From Cupriavidus sp. IDO (lineage in GTDB: Bacteria > Pseudomonadota > Gammaproteobacteria > Burkholderiales > Burkholderiaceae): 64,000 bases of DNA. The translations under genes and the position numbers were made by a program. Shown one piece after another: positions 1-8,953 of the stretch (positions are counted from its first letter, which is position 1; each line of letters begins with the position of its first letter). The DNA is taken from the NCBI RefSeq assembly GCF_000812465.1, contig NZ_JWMA01000044.1, positions 124,001-188,000 on the forward strand. The letters run 5' to 3'. The notes beneath the pieces were generated by a model. It was not told the origin of the DNA, did not search any database, and saw only the letters and a list, made by a program, of their open reading frames with translations.

Positions 1-72
1 CCTGCGGCAGATTGTACAGGGCGAAGCGTCCGCCTTCCTTTCGGTTTCCCTACAGCCCGGCCAGCCTGGCCG
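1..72. other. Left-edge sequence, no gene seen
   Basis: This stretch lies downstream of the phhB stop codon. I see no open reading frame or terminator in it that I can support. Confidence 0.4.
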
Positions 73-384
73 TCACTCCTGGCGCAACGACGCCGCGGCG
101 CGCTCGATGAAATGCGCCAGGTCGATGTCGCGCCGGGTCAGGCCGTTGGCATCGTGCGTGGACAGCGTGATGTCGACCCGGTTGTAGACATTGAACCATT
201 CCGGATGATGGTCCGACTTCTCGGCCTGGATGGCCACGCGCGTCATAAAGGCGAAGGCGGCGTTGAAGTCGGCGAACGAGAAGCGTTTGTGGATGGCATC
301 GCGGTCCATGAGCTGGGCCCAGCCGGGCAGGTCGGCGAGCAGCGTGGCACGTTCCTGGTGGGAGAGCGGGGAAATGGGCGTCAT
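73..384 (-). CDS. phhB: Pterin-4a-carbinolamine dehydratase PhhB
   Basis: This enzyme dehydrates 4a-hydroxytetrahydrobiopterin, the spent pterin cofactor released by phenylalanine hydroxylase, so that it can be recycled in the cytoplasm. The 103-residue product has the family's usual length. It carries the conserved block [14 protein letters not shown] at about residues 57-70, with His59, His60 and His77 as the expected active-site histidines. It lies 151 bp downstream of phhA on the same strand, the arrangement expected for a phenylalanine-to-tyrosine operon. The gap contains a GC-rich hairpin, so the two genes may not be expressed equally. The ribosome binding site is weak. The family assignment is secure. 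Confidence 0.93.
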   Translation of the reverse strand: MTPISPLSHQERATLLADLPGWAQLMDRDAIHKRFSFADFNAAFAFMTRVAIQAEKSDHHPEWFNVYNRVDITLSTHDANGLTRRDIDLAHFIERAAASLRQE

Positions 385-477
385 GATGGGCTCGATCTGA
401 AGTCGGGATTAAACGGATAGCCGGCCCGCCCTTCCGAGTTTGCGGAGGGCTTGCAGGCATTGTTTCACAAAGCACCG

Positions 478-501
478 CGCCGCGCGGGGAAGCGCGCGGC
501 G
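478..501 (-). other. GC-rich hairpin between phhA and phhB
   Basis: CGCCGCGC (478-485) and GCGCGGCG (494-501) form an 8-bp perfect stem with an 8-nt loop. There is no T-run on the minus-strand downstream side, so this is not a standard terminator. It may be an intercistronic mRNA structure. Confidence 0.35.
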
Positions 502-535
502 GGTTGGGGAAACCAGTGGGGGATTGAGCGCTCGC

Positions 536-1480
536 TCAGATGTCGTCGCTGTCGCTCCAGCCTTCGCGGTTGCCGACGTTGAGCACCACATCGCCTTCGG
601 CGACATCGCCGGCAGCCAGCGTGGGCAGGGCGCGCAGTTCTTCGTACAGCGGCGCGAAGTCGGGGCGGGTGGCGTCGAACAGCTGCTCGAAGCTGTCGAT
701 CACGAAGTACGTCTTCTGGAACGTGTCGATGCGGTAGCGCGTGCGCATGATGCGGCGCACATCGAAGCCGATGCGGTTGGGGCTGGCCGAATCCAGGCTG
801 TAGATCGACTCGCCCTGGCTCGACAGGATGCCGGCGCCATAGATGCGCAGGCCTTGCGGCGTGCGGATCAGGCCGAATTCGACGGTGTACCAGTACAGGC
901 GCGCCAGCATGTCGAGCGCGCCCATGCCGGCCGCCTTCAGGCCGCCCTTGCCGTAGGCTTCCATGTAGTCGGCAAAGACCGGGTTGATCAGCAGCGGCAC
1001 ATGGCCGAACACGTCATGGAAGCAGTCCGGTTCCTGCAGGTAGTCCAGCTGCTCGGGCTTGCGCATCCACCAGCTGGCCGGGAAACGGCGGTTGGCCAGG
1101 TGTTCGAAGAAGACTTCGTCCGGCACCAGGCCCGGCACGGCCACGATCTGCCAGCCGGTGGCGCGCATCAGGGTCTCGTTGAGCTGCTCGAAGTCCGGCA
1201 CGCGGTCCTTTTCCATGCCGAGCGTGGCCAGGCCTTGCAGGAACTCGTCGCTCACGCGCCCTTGCAGCATCGCGGCCTGGCGCTCGTAAAGCTTGCGCCA
1301 GACGGCGTGGTCGGTGCTGGTGTAGCGGTGCACCGGCTGGGCGATAGTGAAGTCGGGGCGCAGTTCCTGGCCGGACAGCAGGCCGGCGTCGAACTGTTCC
1401 TTCAGCTTGTCGGTCATGGTGCCCTGGAAGGCGCCGTCAAATTGCGCGGGTGCGTCCTGCGCGACTGCGGTGGCGGACAT
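536..1480 (-). CDS. phhA: Phenylalanine-4-hydroxylase PhhA
   Basis: This is an iron- and pterin-dependent monooxygenase that converts phenylalanine to tyrosine, the first step of phenylalanine catabolism. The 314-residue protein matches the single-domain bacterial form, which lacks the mammalian regulatory and tetramerisation domains. The iron ligands are visible: His155 and His160 in HDVFGH, and Glu201 in the TVEFGL segment. The spacing matches the characterised bacterial enzyme of Chromobacterium. The start is supported by AGGAG about 9 nt upstream on the minus strand. It is followed by phhB, and an Lrp/AsnC-type regulator is transcribed divergently, which suggests local control. Confidence 0.96.
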   Translation of the reverse strand: MSATAVAQDAPAQFDGAFQGTMTDKLKEQFDAGLLSGQELRPDFTIAQPVHRYTSTDHAVWRKLYERQAAMLQGRVSDEFLQGLATLGMEKDRVPDFEQLNETLMRATGWQIVAVPGLVPDEVFFEHLANRRFPASWWMRKPEQLDYLQEPDCFHDVFGHVPLLINPVFADYMEAYGKGGLKAAGMGALDMLARLYWYTVEFGLIRTPQGLRIYGAGILSSQGESIYSLDSASPNRIGFDVRRIMRTRYRIDTFQKTYFVIDSFEQLFDATRPDFAPLYEELRALPTLAAGDVAEGDVVLNVGNREGWSDSDDI

Positions 1481-1525
1481 GGATCCTGTCTCCTGGTATT
1501 CGGTAACACCGCTGATGCGGATTTA

Positions 1526-1607
1526 CTGCGTAGTTTAGTCATCTGCTGCTGCAAACAGGCCGCATAAACGGCTTGGTTTCGTCGGGTGATGCATATAATC
1601 TGCGTAG
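1526..1607. promoter_or_regulatory. Divergent phhA/Lrp control region with direct repeat CTGCGTAG
   Basis: The octamer CTGCGTAG occurs at 1526-1533 and again at 1600-1607, with starts 74 bp apart or about seven helical turns. Both copies have AT-rich flanks. A perfect TATAAT at 1594-1599 fits a minus-10 box for the rightward regulator gene. Its minus-35 is weak (TTGGTT at 1573-1578, 15-bp spacer). The repeats are a candidate binding site for the adjacent Lrp-type protein; this is inference. Confidence 0.45.
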
Positions 1608-1634
1608 ATCTGATCACGAATGCGGGATTTGCGT

Positions 1635-2120
1635 ATGAACGCCCAAAGTCTTTCCCTGGATCACTTCGACCTGGCCCTGATTGCGGCGCTGCAGGCCGAC
1701 GGACGTTCCACCCACCAGCAGCTGGCCGAGCGCGTGCACCTGTCTCCCAGCCAGGTCGGCCGGCGCCTGGCCCGGCTGGAGGCCGATGGGGTCATTACCG
1801 GTTACCGGGTCAGCCTGTCATCGCAGGCGCTGGGCCTGGGCGTGCTGGTGTTCATCAGCGTCAAGCTCGCGCACCACGGCGACACCATGGTTGAACGGTT
1901 CCGCGAAGAAATCCTGCTGCTGGAAGAAGTGCAGGAGTGCTACTCGGTGGCTGGCGAGGCCGACTACCTGATCCGCGTGGTCGTGCCCGACCTGCCCATG
2001 CTGGCCGAATTCACCATGAAGCGGCTGATGCGGGTGCCCGGCGTGGAGAGCGTGCGTTCCAACATCGTGCTGACCGCGCTGAAGTCCGAAGGCGCGCTGC
2101 CACTGTCGCACCTGCGTTGA
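1635..2120 (+). CDS. Lrp/AsnC-family transcriptional regulator
   Basis: The 161-residue protein has an N-terminal winged helix-turn-helix (about residues 5-60, with the LSPSQVGRRLARLEADGVI segment) and a C-terminal RAM/AsnC effector domain (about 65-150). It is probably a local DNA-binding regulator that responds to an amino acid. Divergence from phhA suggests control of phenylalanine hydroxylase, with phenylalanine or tyrosine as likely ligand; that is inference from position. I prefer the ATG at 1635 over one at 1620, because GGGAT sits at a suitable distance and the TATAAT at 1594-1599 would leave a leader of only about 14 nt for the earlier start. Confidence 0.88.
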   Translation: MNAQSLSLDHFDLALIAALQADGRSTHQQLAERVHLSPSQVGRRLARLEADGVITGYRVSLSSQALGLGVLVFISVKLAHHGDTMVERFREEILLLEEVQECYSVAGEADYLIRVVVPDLPMLAEFTMKRLMRVPGVESVRSNIVLTALKSEGALPLSHLR

Positions 2121-2216
2121 ATCTTTTGTCGGGACACTGCAGGTTTGCGTGCCGGTCTTGCACTCCTAATGCGTGCATGTCACCCTCGCCGGGTGCCGTA
2201 ACCGGAGGATGGCAGG

Positions 2217-5200
2217 ATGATGGGAATCGTCGCTCGAGCTGATCGGAAACTTGGCCTGGCAATCATGCTGGGGTGCCTGGCCATGCCGGCCGCCGACGCG
2301 CTGGCCGCGCAGGTGACCCGCTTCTCCCCCGAGGGAACGGTTCCTCAGGTACGCCAGGTGGCGATCCGCTTCGACGAGGACATGGTGCCGATGGGCGACG
2401 TCCAGGCAGCAGCGCCCGCGGCGCTCTCCTGTACCGGCGCCAATACCGCGGGGCAGGGCCGGTGGGTCGACGCGAAGAACTGGGTGTTCGATTTCGAGCG
2501 CGACCTGCCGCCGGGCGTCACGTGTTCGGTGCGGATGTCGGCGAGCTTGCGCAGCGTGGCCGGCAAGGCCTACGCCGGCAAGCCCGAGTACCGCTTCGAG
2601 ACCGGCGGCCCGACCGTGATCGCCAGCCGGCCCGCCGGCGGCCAGATCGAGGAAGACCCGGTCTTTGCGCTGCGCTTCAACGGCGCGGCAACGCCGGCTT
2701 CGGTGCGCGAGCACGCCTGGTGCCAGGCACAGGGCCTGGGCGAACGCATCCCAGTGCGCCTGCTGGCTGGCAAGGAGCGCGATGCCGTGCTGGCCGCCAT
2801 TTACTGGAAGCGTATCGCCAGGGACGCGCCCGACGCCGTGCACCTGCTCGCCTGCCAGCAGCGCCTGCCGGCCGGCGCGCGCATGCAGCTGGTGCTTGGC
2901 GCCGGCATTGCCACGCCGTCGGGCATTGCCACGCGCGACGAACGCCGCTTCGACTACACCGTGCGTGAGGCCTTTACCGCCAGCTTCAGCTGCGAGCGCG
3001 AACATGCGCAATCGCCCTGCACGCCGCTGCGCCCGATGATGGTCTCGTTCTCGGCGCCGATCTCGCGCAAGATGGCCGAGCACGTGCTGCTGAAGTCGTC
3101 GGCCGGCCCGCGCGCGCCGCGGTTCGATCCGGACGCATCGCGCGAGGCCAGCGTGAGCTCGGTCACCTTCGCCCCGCCGTTCGCGGAGAAGGCGGAGTTC
3201 ACCATCGAGATCCCGAAGGACCTGAAGGACGACAGCGGCCGCACCCTTGCCAACGCCGACCTGTTCCCGCTCAAGGTGGCGACCGCATCGATGCCGCCGC
3301 TGGCCAAGTTCTCGGCGGCGCCATTCGGCGTGGTCGAGCGCTTCGGCGAGCTGCCCAAGGGCAAATCGCCGGCCGACTATCCGCCGCTGCTGCCGGTGAC
3401 GCTGCGCAATGTCGAGGCCGACCTGGCGGTGCGTGGCTTGCAGGCGCAGGCCGGCACCGTGCTGAAGCTGAAGGTCGACGACGATACCGCCGTCATGCGC
3501 TGGCTGGGCGCGGTGCGCCGCCTGCACGAGACCAGCTGGACGCGTAATGAGCTTGATGCCGTGCTGGCCGGCCGCTCGCCGTATGGCGTGAACAATCCGC
3601 GCAACGCGCCTTCCATCGAATCGCGTTCGGTATCGCTGCTGGAACGCGCACCGGGCGTGCAGAAGCTCGCCGTGCCGAAGCCTTCCGGCGATGCGCCGCG
3701 TCCGTTCGAGGTGGTCGGCATTCCGCTGCCAGAGCCTGGCTTTCACGTGGTCGAGATCGCGTCGCCGATGCTGGGCGAGGCGCTGCTCGGCAAGCGCGCG
3801 CCGATGTATGTGCGCACCGCGGCGCTGGTCACCAACCTTGGTGTGCATTTCAAGCTGGGCCGTGGCGATGGCGACGGCAGCATGAGCGGGCTGGCGTGGG
3901 TGACTGCACTCGACGACGGCAAGCCGGTGGCCGATGCCGCGATCGCAGTGCGCGCGTGCGATGGCCGCTTGCTGGGCGAGGGCCGTACCGATGCAAGCGG
4001 TGTCGCCCGTTTCGCGAAGCTGGAGAGCGTGCGCAATGGTGCGTGCGACCAGAACGGCCTGTCTGGCTATTTCGTTTCCGCACGGATTGCTGCCGGCCAC
4101 GTGCAGGCGCGCGGCAAGGCTGACATGGCCTTCGTGATGTCGGACTGGAACAAGGGCATCGAGACCTGGCGCTTTAACGTGCCGACCGATACCAGCCCGA
4201 TGCAGACCGTGCGCGCGCACACCATCTTCGATCGCACGCTGCTGCGCGCCGGCGAGACGGTGTCGATGAAGCACCTGATGCGTGCCGAGACGGCGCAGGG
4301 CTTTGCGCTACCGCCAGACAACCGGCCACTTCCGGCCAAGGTGATCGTCCGCCACGAAGGCAGCGGACAGAGCTACGAGATGCCACTGCAATGGCGCACT
4401 ACCGCTACCGGTGGCCGCAGCGCGGAAAGCAGCTTCCAGGTACCGCCGTCGGCAAAGCTGGGCGTTTATTCGGTGGAGCTGGAAACGCAGCCGAGGAATG
4501 GCGTCGACGTCGATGACGGCACGACGCGCAACTACCTCAGCGGCAGCTTCCGTGTCGAGGCGTTCCGGCTGCCGGTGCTGACCGGTACGCTGCAGGTGTC
4601 CGGTCCGCAGGGCAAGTCGGGCGCGGTGGTCGCCCCGGCCGAAGTGCCGGTGGGCGTGGAGATTCATTATGTGTCCGGCGGCGGTGCCGCGGGATTGCCC
4701 GTGCGCGTGTCGGCATTGCTGCGGGACAAGTGGGTCGGCTTCCCAGGCTATGACGAGTACTCGTTCACGCCGCCCCGTACGCCGCGTGAGAGTACGACCG
4801 GCGACGAGGAAATGGACGAGGACAGCGAGAGCCAGTCACACGACGACGGCCAGAAGCTGATCGCCGACAAGCTGCCGCTGACGCTGGACAAGAACGGCAA
4901 CGGCAGCGTGACCATCCGCCGCATGCCGAAGACCGATGCGCCGAAGGACATGGTGCTCGAAGCCGGATTTGCCGATCCCAATGGCGAGATCCAGACGCTG
5001 CGCCAGACCGTGCCGGTGTGGCCGGCCGCAGTGGTCGCGGGCATTCGCACCGAAGGCTGGGTCTCGGTGAAGCGGAAGCTCGCCGTGCATGGCGTGGTGC
5101 TCGATATCCAGGGCAAGCCGGTGGCGGATGCGCCGGTGAAGATCAACGCGCGGGCGCGCATCACCACCTCGGCACGCAAGCGCGTGGTGGGTGGCTTCTA

Positions 5201-8200
5201 TCGCTACGACAACCGCAGGGAAAGCCGCGACCTGGGCACCGTGTGCGAGACACGTACCGATGCGCAGGGCCGCGCGCGCTGCGACATCTCGCTAGACCAG
5301 GCGGGTCAGGTGGAACTGGTGGCCAGCGCGCGCGACAAGGACGGTCGCACCGCGCAGGCGGCTGCCACGGTCTGGGTGACGCGGCAGGGCGAACTGTGGT
5401 TCGGCGGCGAGAACCATGACCGCATCGACCTGCTGCCCGAGAAGAAGAGCTATGCACCGGGCGACACCGCGGTGTTCCAGGTGCGCATGCCGTTCCGCCA
5501 TGCCACCGCGCTGGTGGCGGTCGAACGCGAAGGCGTGCTGGAAACGCAGGTGGTCGAACTCAACGGCACCGACCCGACCGTGCGCGTGAAGGTGAAACCG
5601 GAGTGGGGCCCCAATGTCTATGTGTCGGTACTGACCATTCGCGGCCGCCTGCATGAAGTGCCGTGGTATTCGTTCTTCACGTGGGGCTGGCGCCAGCCCG
5701 GCGAATGGTGGCGCGCGTTCCGCAGCGAAGGCAAGGAATACGCGGCCCCCACGGCCCTGGTCGATCTGTCGAAGCCGGCCTTCCGCATGGGCCTGGCCGA
5801 GATCCGCGTGGGCAACGAGGCGCACCGGCTCGACGTGACCGTCACGCCGGACAAGACGACTTATCCGGTGCGCGGAAAGGCGCGCGTGTCGCTGCAGGTG
5901 AAGCGGCCTGATGGCAAGCCCGCCGCCAACGGCGAAGTCGCGCTGGCGGCGGTGGACCAGGCGTTGCTGGAGTTGATGCCGAACACCAGCTGGGACCTGC
6001 TCGATGCCATGCTGCAGCGGCGCAGCTACGGCGTGGAGACTGCCACCGCGCAGATGGAAATCATCGGGCGCAGGCACTATGGGCGCAAGGCCGTGCCGGC
6101 CGGCGGCGGCGGCGGCAAAAGCCCCACGCGCGAGCTGTTCGACACGCTGCTGCTGTGGAACCCGCGCGTGCAGCTTGACGCCGAAGGCAAGGCCACGGTG
6201 GAAGTGCCGCTCAACGATTCGCTGACCAGCTTCCGCATCGTCGCAGTGGCCGATCTTGGCGTCGGCCGCTTTGGCACCGGCAGCGCGACCATCGCTGCGA
6301 CGCAAGACCTGCAGGTGATTTCCGGACTGCCGCTGCTGGTGCGCGAGGACGATCGCTATCGCGCCATGTTTACGCTGCGCAATACGACCAAACGCGCGAT
6401 GACCGTACAGGTGAGCGCGCGCGGTACGCTGATCGGCAATGAGGCGGGCCTGCCTGCGCAGACCGTGCAGTTGCCGGCGGGCGAGGCGCGCGAGATCGGC
6501 TGGGACGTGACCGCTCCCGCGCTGCTGGCGTTCTCTCGCAGCGGCACGGTGCAGTGGGAGGTGCAGGCGAGCGAGCAAGGCACCGGCAGTGCCGCGGACC
6601 GCATCAAGGTCTCGCAGCAGATCGTGCCGGCGGTGCCGGTGACGGTGCAGCAGGCCACGCTGGCCCAACTCGCGCCGGAGCTCTCGGTGCCGGTCAAGGC
6701 GCCGCCGGGTGCATTGACGGATCCGGCAGGCAAGCTGCGCGGCGGCCTGCAGGTCACCCTGCAGTCGTCGCTGGCTGGCGGCATGCCAGGCGTGCGCGAG
6801 TGGTTCCGCAACTATCCGTTCACGTGCCTGGAGCAGCGTGCGTCGAAATCCATCGGCCTGAACGATACCGCGGCGTGGGAGGCGCTGATGACGCAGCTGC
6901 CGTCGTATCTCGATGCGAACGGCCTGGCGTCGTACTTCCCGTTGCGTGCCGACGGCGATTTCGGCAGCGAAGTGCTGACGGCGTATCTGCTCTCGGTCAC
7001 CGACGAAGCCGCGCGCGCCGGCATGACGCTGCGCGTGCCCGATGCCCTGCGTGCGCAGATGGAGCGCGGCCTGACGGACTTCGTCGAAGGCCGCATCCGG
7101 CGCGACGGTTGGGCACCGGTTGCGGGTACGCAGTACCTGGAAGTGCGCAAGCTGGCCGCGCTCGAAGCGCTGTCCCGCACCGGCCACGCGCAGGCGCGCA
7201 TGCTGGGCTCGATCCAGATCCTGCCGGCGCAGTGGCCGACCTCCGCGCTGCTCGACTGGATTGCACTGCTGTCGCGCGTGCAGGACATTCCGCAACGCGA
7301 AGCGCGCCTGGCCGAAGCCCAGCAGCTGTTGCGCGCCCGCCTGATGGTGCAGGGTACGCGGCTGGCGTTCTCGACCGAGCGCAACGACGACTGGTGGTGG
7401 CTGATGGCAGGCGGCGATGTCAATGCCGCACGCCTGCTGGCGCTGGCCACCGACCTGCCGGGCTGGAAGGATGAAGTGCCGCAGCTCGCTACCGGATTGC
7501 TGGGCCGCCAGATGCGCGGCGCGTGGGGAACGACCACCGCGAATGCATGGGGCATGCTTGCCGTCACGCGCTTCGCGCAGGCTTTCGAGAAGACGCCGGT
7601 GGCAGGCAGCACGCGCATGTCGGTGGCAGGCGCGCCGAATGCTGTGCGCAGCTTCGACTGGAGCCGCGCGGAGCGGCGCGACGGCGTGGCGCAGGGCAGC
7701 GTGGACTTGCCATGGCCGGCCGGCGAGACGGGCGGCACGCTGCATGTCGACCATGCCGGCGCGGGCCGTCCGTGGGCCACGGTGCGTGCAATGGCAGCGG
7801 TGCCGCTTACGCAGCCACTGGCAGCGGGATATCGCATCCGCCGCACAGTGACGCCAATGGAACAGGCCGCTGCCGGCAAGTGGTCGCGCGGCGACACGTA
7901 CCGCGTGAAGCTCGATATCGATGCGCAGGCCGACATGACCTGGGTGGTGGTCAGCGACCCGGTGCCTGCCGGCGCGACGATCCTCGGCAGCGGCCTTGGC
8001 CGCGATTCGGAAATCGCCACGCGCGGAGAGCGGCGCAAGGGCGCGGCGTGGCAGGCCTACACCGAACGCACGCCGCAGGCCTATCGCGAGTACTACGCCT
8101 ATATGCCTAAGGGCAGCGCGTCGGTGGAGTACACGGTGCGCCTGAACAATGCCGGCGACTTCGCCCTGCCGCCGACCCGTGTCGAGGCCATGTACGCGCC

Positions 8201-8255
8201 CGACGTATTCGGCGCCGCGCCCAATGCGCGTCTCGTGGTGGGAGCCCGCCCATGA
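2217..8255 (+). CDS. Bacterial alpha-2-macroglobulin family protein with thioester motif
   Basis: This large envelope protein has 2012 residues, longer than E. coli YfhM at about 1650. Family members are thought to trap foreign proteases in the periplasm through a reactive thioester. The thioester motif CLEQ is intact (Cys1537 to Gln1540). The N-terminus has a hydrophobic export signal, cleavable either as a normal signal (ADALAAQ) or at a poor lipobox (LGC, Cys20), so lipoprotein status is uncertain. Repeated beta-sandwich macroglobulin domains precede the thioester region. A strongly acidic insert lies near residue 863. It overlaps the next gene by ATGA and shares an operon with PBP1C, the classic A2M partner. 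Confidence 0.93.
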   Translation: MMGIVARADRKLGLAIMLGCLAMPAADALAAQVTRFSPEGTVPQVRQVAIRFDEDMVPMGDVQAAAPAALSCTGANTAGQGRWVDAKNWVFDFERDLPPGVTCSVRMSASLRSVAGKAYAGKPEYRFETGGPTVIASRPAGGQIEEDPVFALRFNGAATPASVREHAWCQAQGLGERIPVRLLAGKERDAVLAAIYWKRIARDAPDAVHLLACQQRLPAGARMQLVLGAGIATPSGIATRDERRFDYTVREAFTASFSCEREHAQSPCTPLRPMMVSFSAPISRKMAEHVLLKSSAGPRAPRFDPDASREASVSSVTFAPPFAEKAEFTIEIPKDLKDDSGRTLANADLFPLKVATASMPPLAKFSAAPFGVVERFGELPKGKSPADYPPLLPVTLRNVEADLAVRGLQAQAGTVLKLKVDDDTAVMRWLGAVRRLHETSWTRNELDAVLAGRSPYGVNNPRNAPSIESRSVSLLERAPGVQKLAVPKPSGDAPRPFEVVGIPLPEPGFHVVEIASPMLGEALLGKRAPMYVRTAALVTNLGVHFKLGRGDGDGSMSGLAWVTALDDGKPVADAAIAVRACDGRLLGEGRTDASGVARFAKLESVRNGACDQNGLSGYFVSARIAAGHVQARGKADMAFVMSDWNKGIETWRFNVPTDTSPMQTVRAHTIFDRTLLRAGETVSMKHLMRAETAQGFALPPDNRPLPAKVIVRHEGSGQSYEMPLQWRTTATGGRSAESSFQVPPSAKLGVYSVELETQPRNGVDVDDGTTRNYLSGSFRVEAFRLPVLTGTLQVSGPQGKSGAVVAPAEVPVGVEIHYVSGGGAAGLPVRVSALLRDKWVGFPGYDEYSFTPPRTPRESTTGDEEMDEDSESQSHDDGQKLIADKLPLTLDKNGNGSVTIRRMPKTDAPKDMVLEAGFADPNGEIQTLRQTVPVWPAAVVAGIRTEGWVSVKRKLAVHGVVLDIQGKPVADAPVKINARARITTSARKRVVGGFYRYDNRRESRDLGTVCETRTDAQGRARCDISLDQAGQVELVASARDKDGRTAQAAATVWVTRQGELWFGGENHDRIDLLPEKKSYAPGDTAVFQVRMPFRHATALVAVEREGVLETQVVELNGTDPTVRVKVKPEWGPNVYVSVLTIRGRLHEVPWYSFFTWGWRQPGEWWRAFRSEGKEYAAPTALVDLSKPAFRMGLAEIRVGNEAHRLDVTVTPDKTTYPVRGKARVSLQVKRPDGKPAANGEVALAAVDQALLELMPNTSWDLLDAMLQRRSYGVETATAQMEIIGRRHYGRKAVPAGGGGGKSPTRELFDTLLLWNPRVQLDAEGKATVEVPLNDSLTSFRIVAVADLGVGRFGTGSATIAATQDLQVISGLPLLVREDDRYRAMFTLRNTTKRAMTVQVSARGTLIGNEAGLPAQTVQLPAGEAREIGWDVTAPALLAFSRSGTVQWEVQASEQGTGSAADRIKVSQQIVPAVPVTVQQATLAQLAPELSVPVKAPPGALTDPAGKLRGGLQVTLQSSLAGGMPGVREWFRNYPFTCLEQRASKSIGLNDTAAWEALMTQLPSYLDANGLASYFPLRADGDFGSEVLTAYLLSVTDEAARAGMTLRVPDALRAQMERGLTDFVEGRIRRDGWAPVAGTQYLEVRKLAALEALSRTGHAQARMLGSIQILPAQWPTSALLDWIALLSRVQDIPQREARLAEAQQLLRARLMVQGTRLAFSTERNDDWWWLMAGGDVNAARLLALATDLPGWKDEVPQLATGLLGRQMRGAWGTTTANAWGMLAVTRFAQAFEKTPVAGSTRMSVAGAPNAVRSFDWSRAERRDGVAQGSVDLPWPAGETGGTLHVDHAGAGRPWATVRAMAAVPLTQPLAAGYRIRRTVTPMEQAAAGKWSRGDTYRVKLDIDAQADMTWVVVSDPVPAGATILGSGLGRDSEIATRGERRKGAAWQAYTERTPQAYREYYAYMPKGSASVEYTVRLNNAGDFALPPTRVEAMYAPDVFGAAPNARLVVGARP

Positions 8256-8953
8256 GCTGGCTTGCGCTCATGATGCCGGCACGCGTGCGCGAATGGTGGC
8301 TGGCCGGCTCGCTGGCCGGCCTCATCTACGGCGCGCTGCTGGTGCAGGTGGCGATGGAGTTGCCGGATGGTGCACCGCTGACCGGGCAGATCGCCCTGCA
8401 GCCCGCGTGGAAGACGGCGATGGCGCTGATGCTGGCGCGTGCCGCATGGTTCCACCGCCCGCTGCCGGAGCGGCGCTGGCTGGTGACGGCGCTGCTGTTC
8501 TCGGCGCTGGGTGACTTCCTGCTGGCGCTGCCGACGCTGTCGTTCTCGTTCGTTGGCGGACTCGGCGCATTCCTGCTGGCGCATCTGGCATACATGCGCC
8601 TGCTGATCCCGCTGGCCGGCGATCTCAGGCCGCACCGCCTGATCGGGTGCGGCGTGCTGGTGGGCGTAGCGGGGACCATGCTGGGGCGCTTCTGGCCCAA
8701 TCTCGGCACGCTGACGGTGCCGGTGACGCTGTACGTGAGTGTGCTGGCCGCGATGGTGTGCAGCGCGCTGGTGGCGCGCCTGCCCACGCCGTTCGCGGCG
8801 CTCGGTGCGCTGTGTTTCGCGGCCTCGGACATGATGATCGGCATCGCGCGTTTCCTGGTGCCGTTCGACACCTTCCAGCTCGGCATCTGGTGGACCTATG
8901 CGGCCGCGCAGATCCTGCTGGTGGCGGGCATCGTGTCGGCGCGGGAGGCATGA
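8252..8953 (+). CDS. YhhN/TMEM86-family membrane protein (lysoplasmalogenase-like)
   Basis: This 233-residue protein is very hydrophobic, with about eight predicted membrane segments. The FSALGDFLLALP segment around residue 90 matches the conserved Gly-Asp signature of the YhhN/TMEM86 family. Animal members hydrolyse the vinyl-ether bond of lysoplasmalogens. Bacterial substrates are poorly known, and an ether-lipid role here is unproven. The start overlaps the A2M stop (ATGA) and the stop overlaps the pbpC start (ATGA), so the three genes look translationally coupled. Its place between an envelope protease trap and a peptidoglycan synthase suggests a role in inner-membrane or envelope upkeep. 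Confidence 0.78.
   Translation: MSWLALMMPARVREWWLAGSLAGLIYGALLVQVAMELPDGAPLTGQIALQPAWKTAMALMLARAAWFHRPLPERRWLVTALLFSALGDFLLALPTLSFSFVGGLGAFLLAHLAYMRLLIPLAGDLRPHRLIGCGVLVGVAGTMLGRFWPNLGTLTVPVTLYVSVLAAMVCSALVARLPTPFAALGALCFAASDMMIGIARFLVPFDTFQLGIWWTYAAAQILLVAGIVSAREA

Noticed and set aside
2166..4274. 702-codon minus-strand open frame
   Set aside because: It is antisense to the alpha-2-macroglobulin gene. The product is rich in Arg, His and Ala, as expected of shadow frames in high-GC DNA, and shows no family features.
5292..7754. 820-codon minus-strand open frame
   Set aside because: This is another shadow of the alpha-2-macroglobulin gene with Arg/His/Gln-rich, unstructured composition.
8647..8949. 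N-terminal extension of pbpC
   Set aside because: These 101 codons lie inside the YhhN-family gene in another frame and are Arg/Gly/Ala-rich. The ATG at 8950 with GGGAGG and the ATGA overlap is far better.
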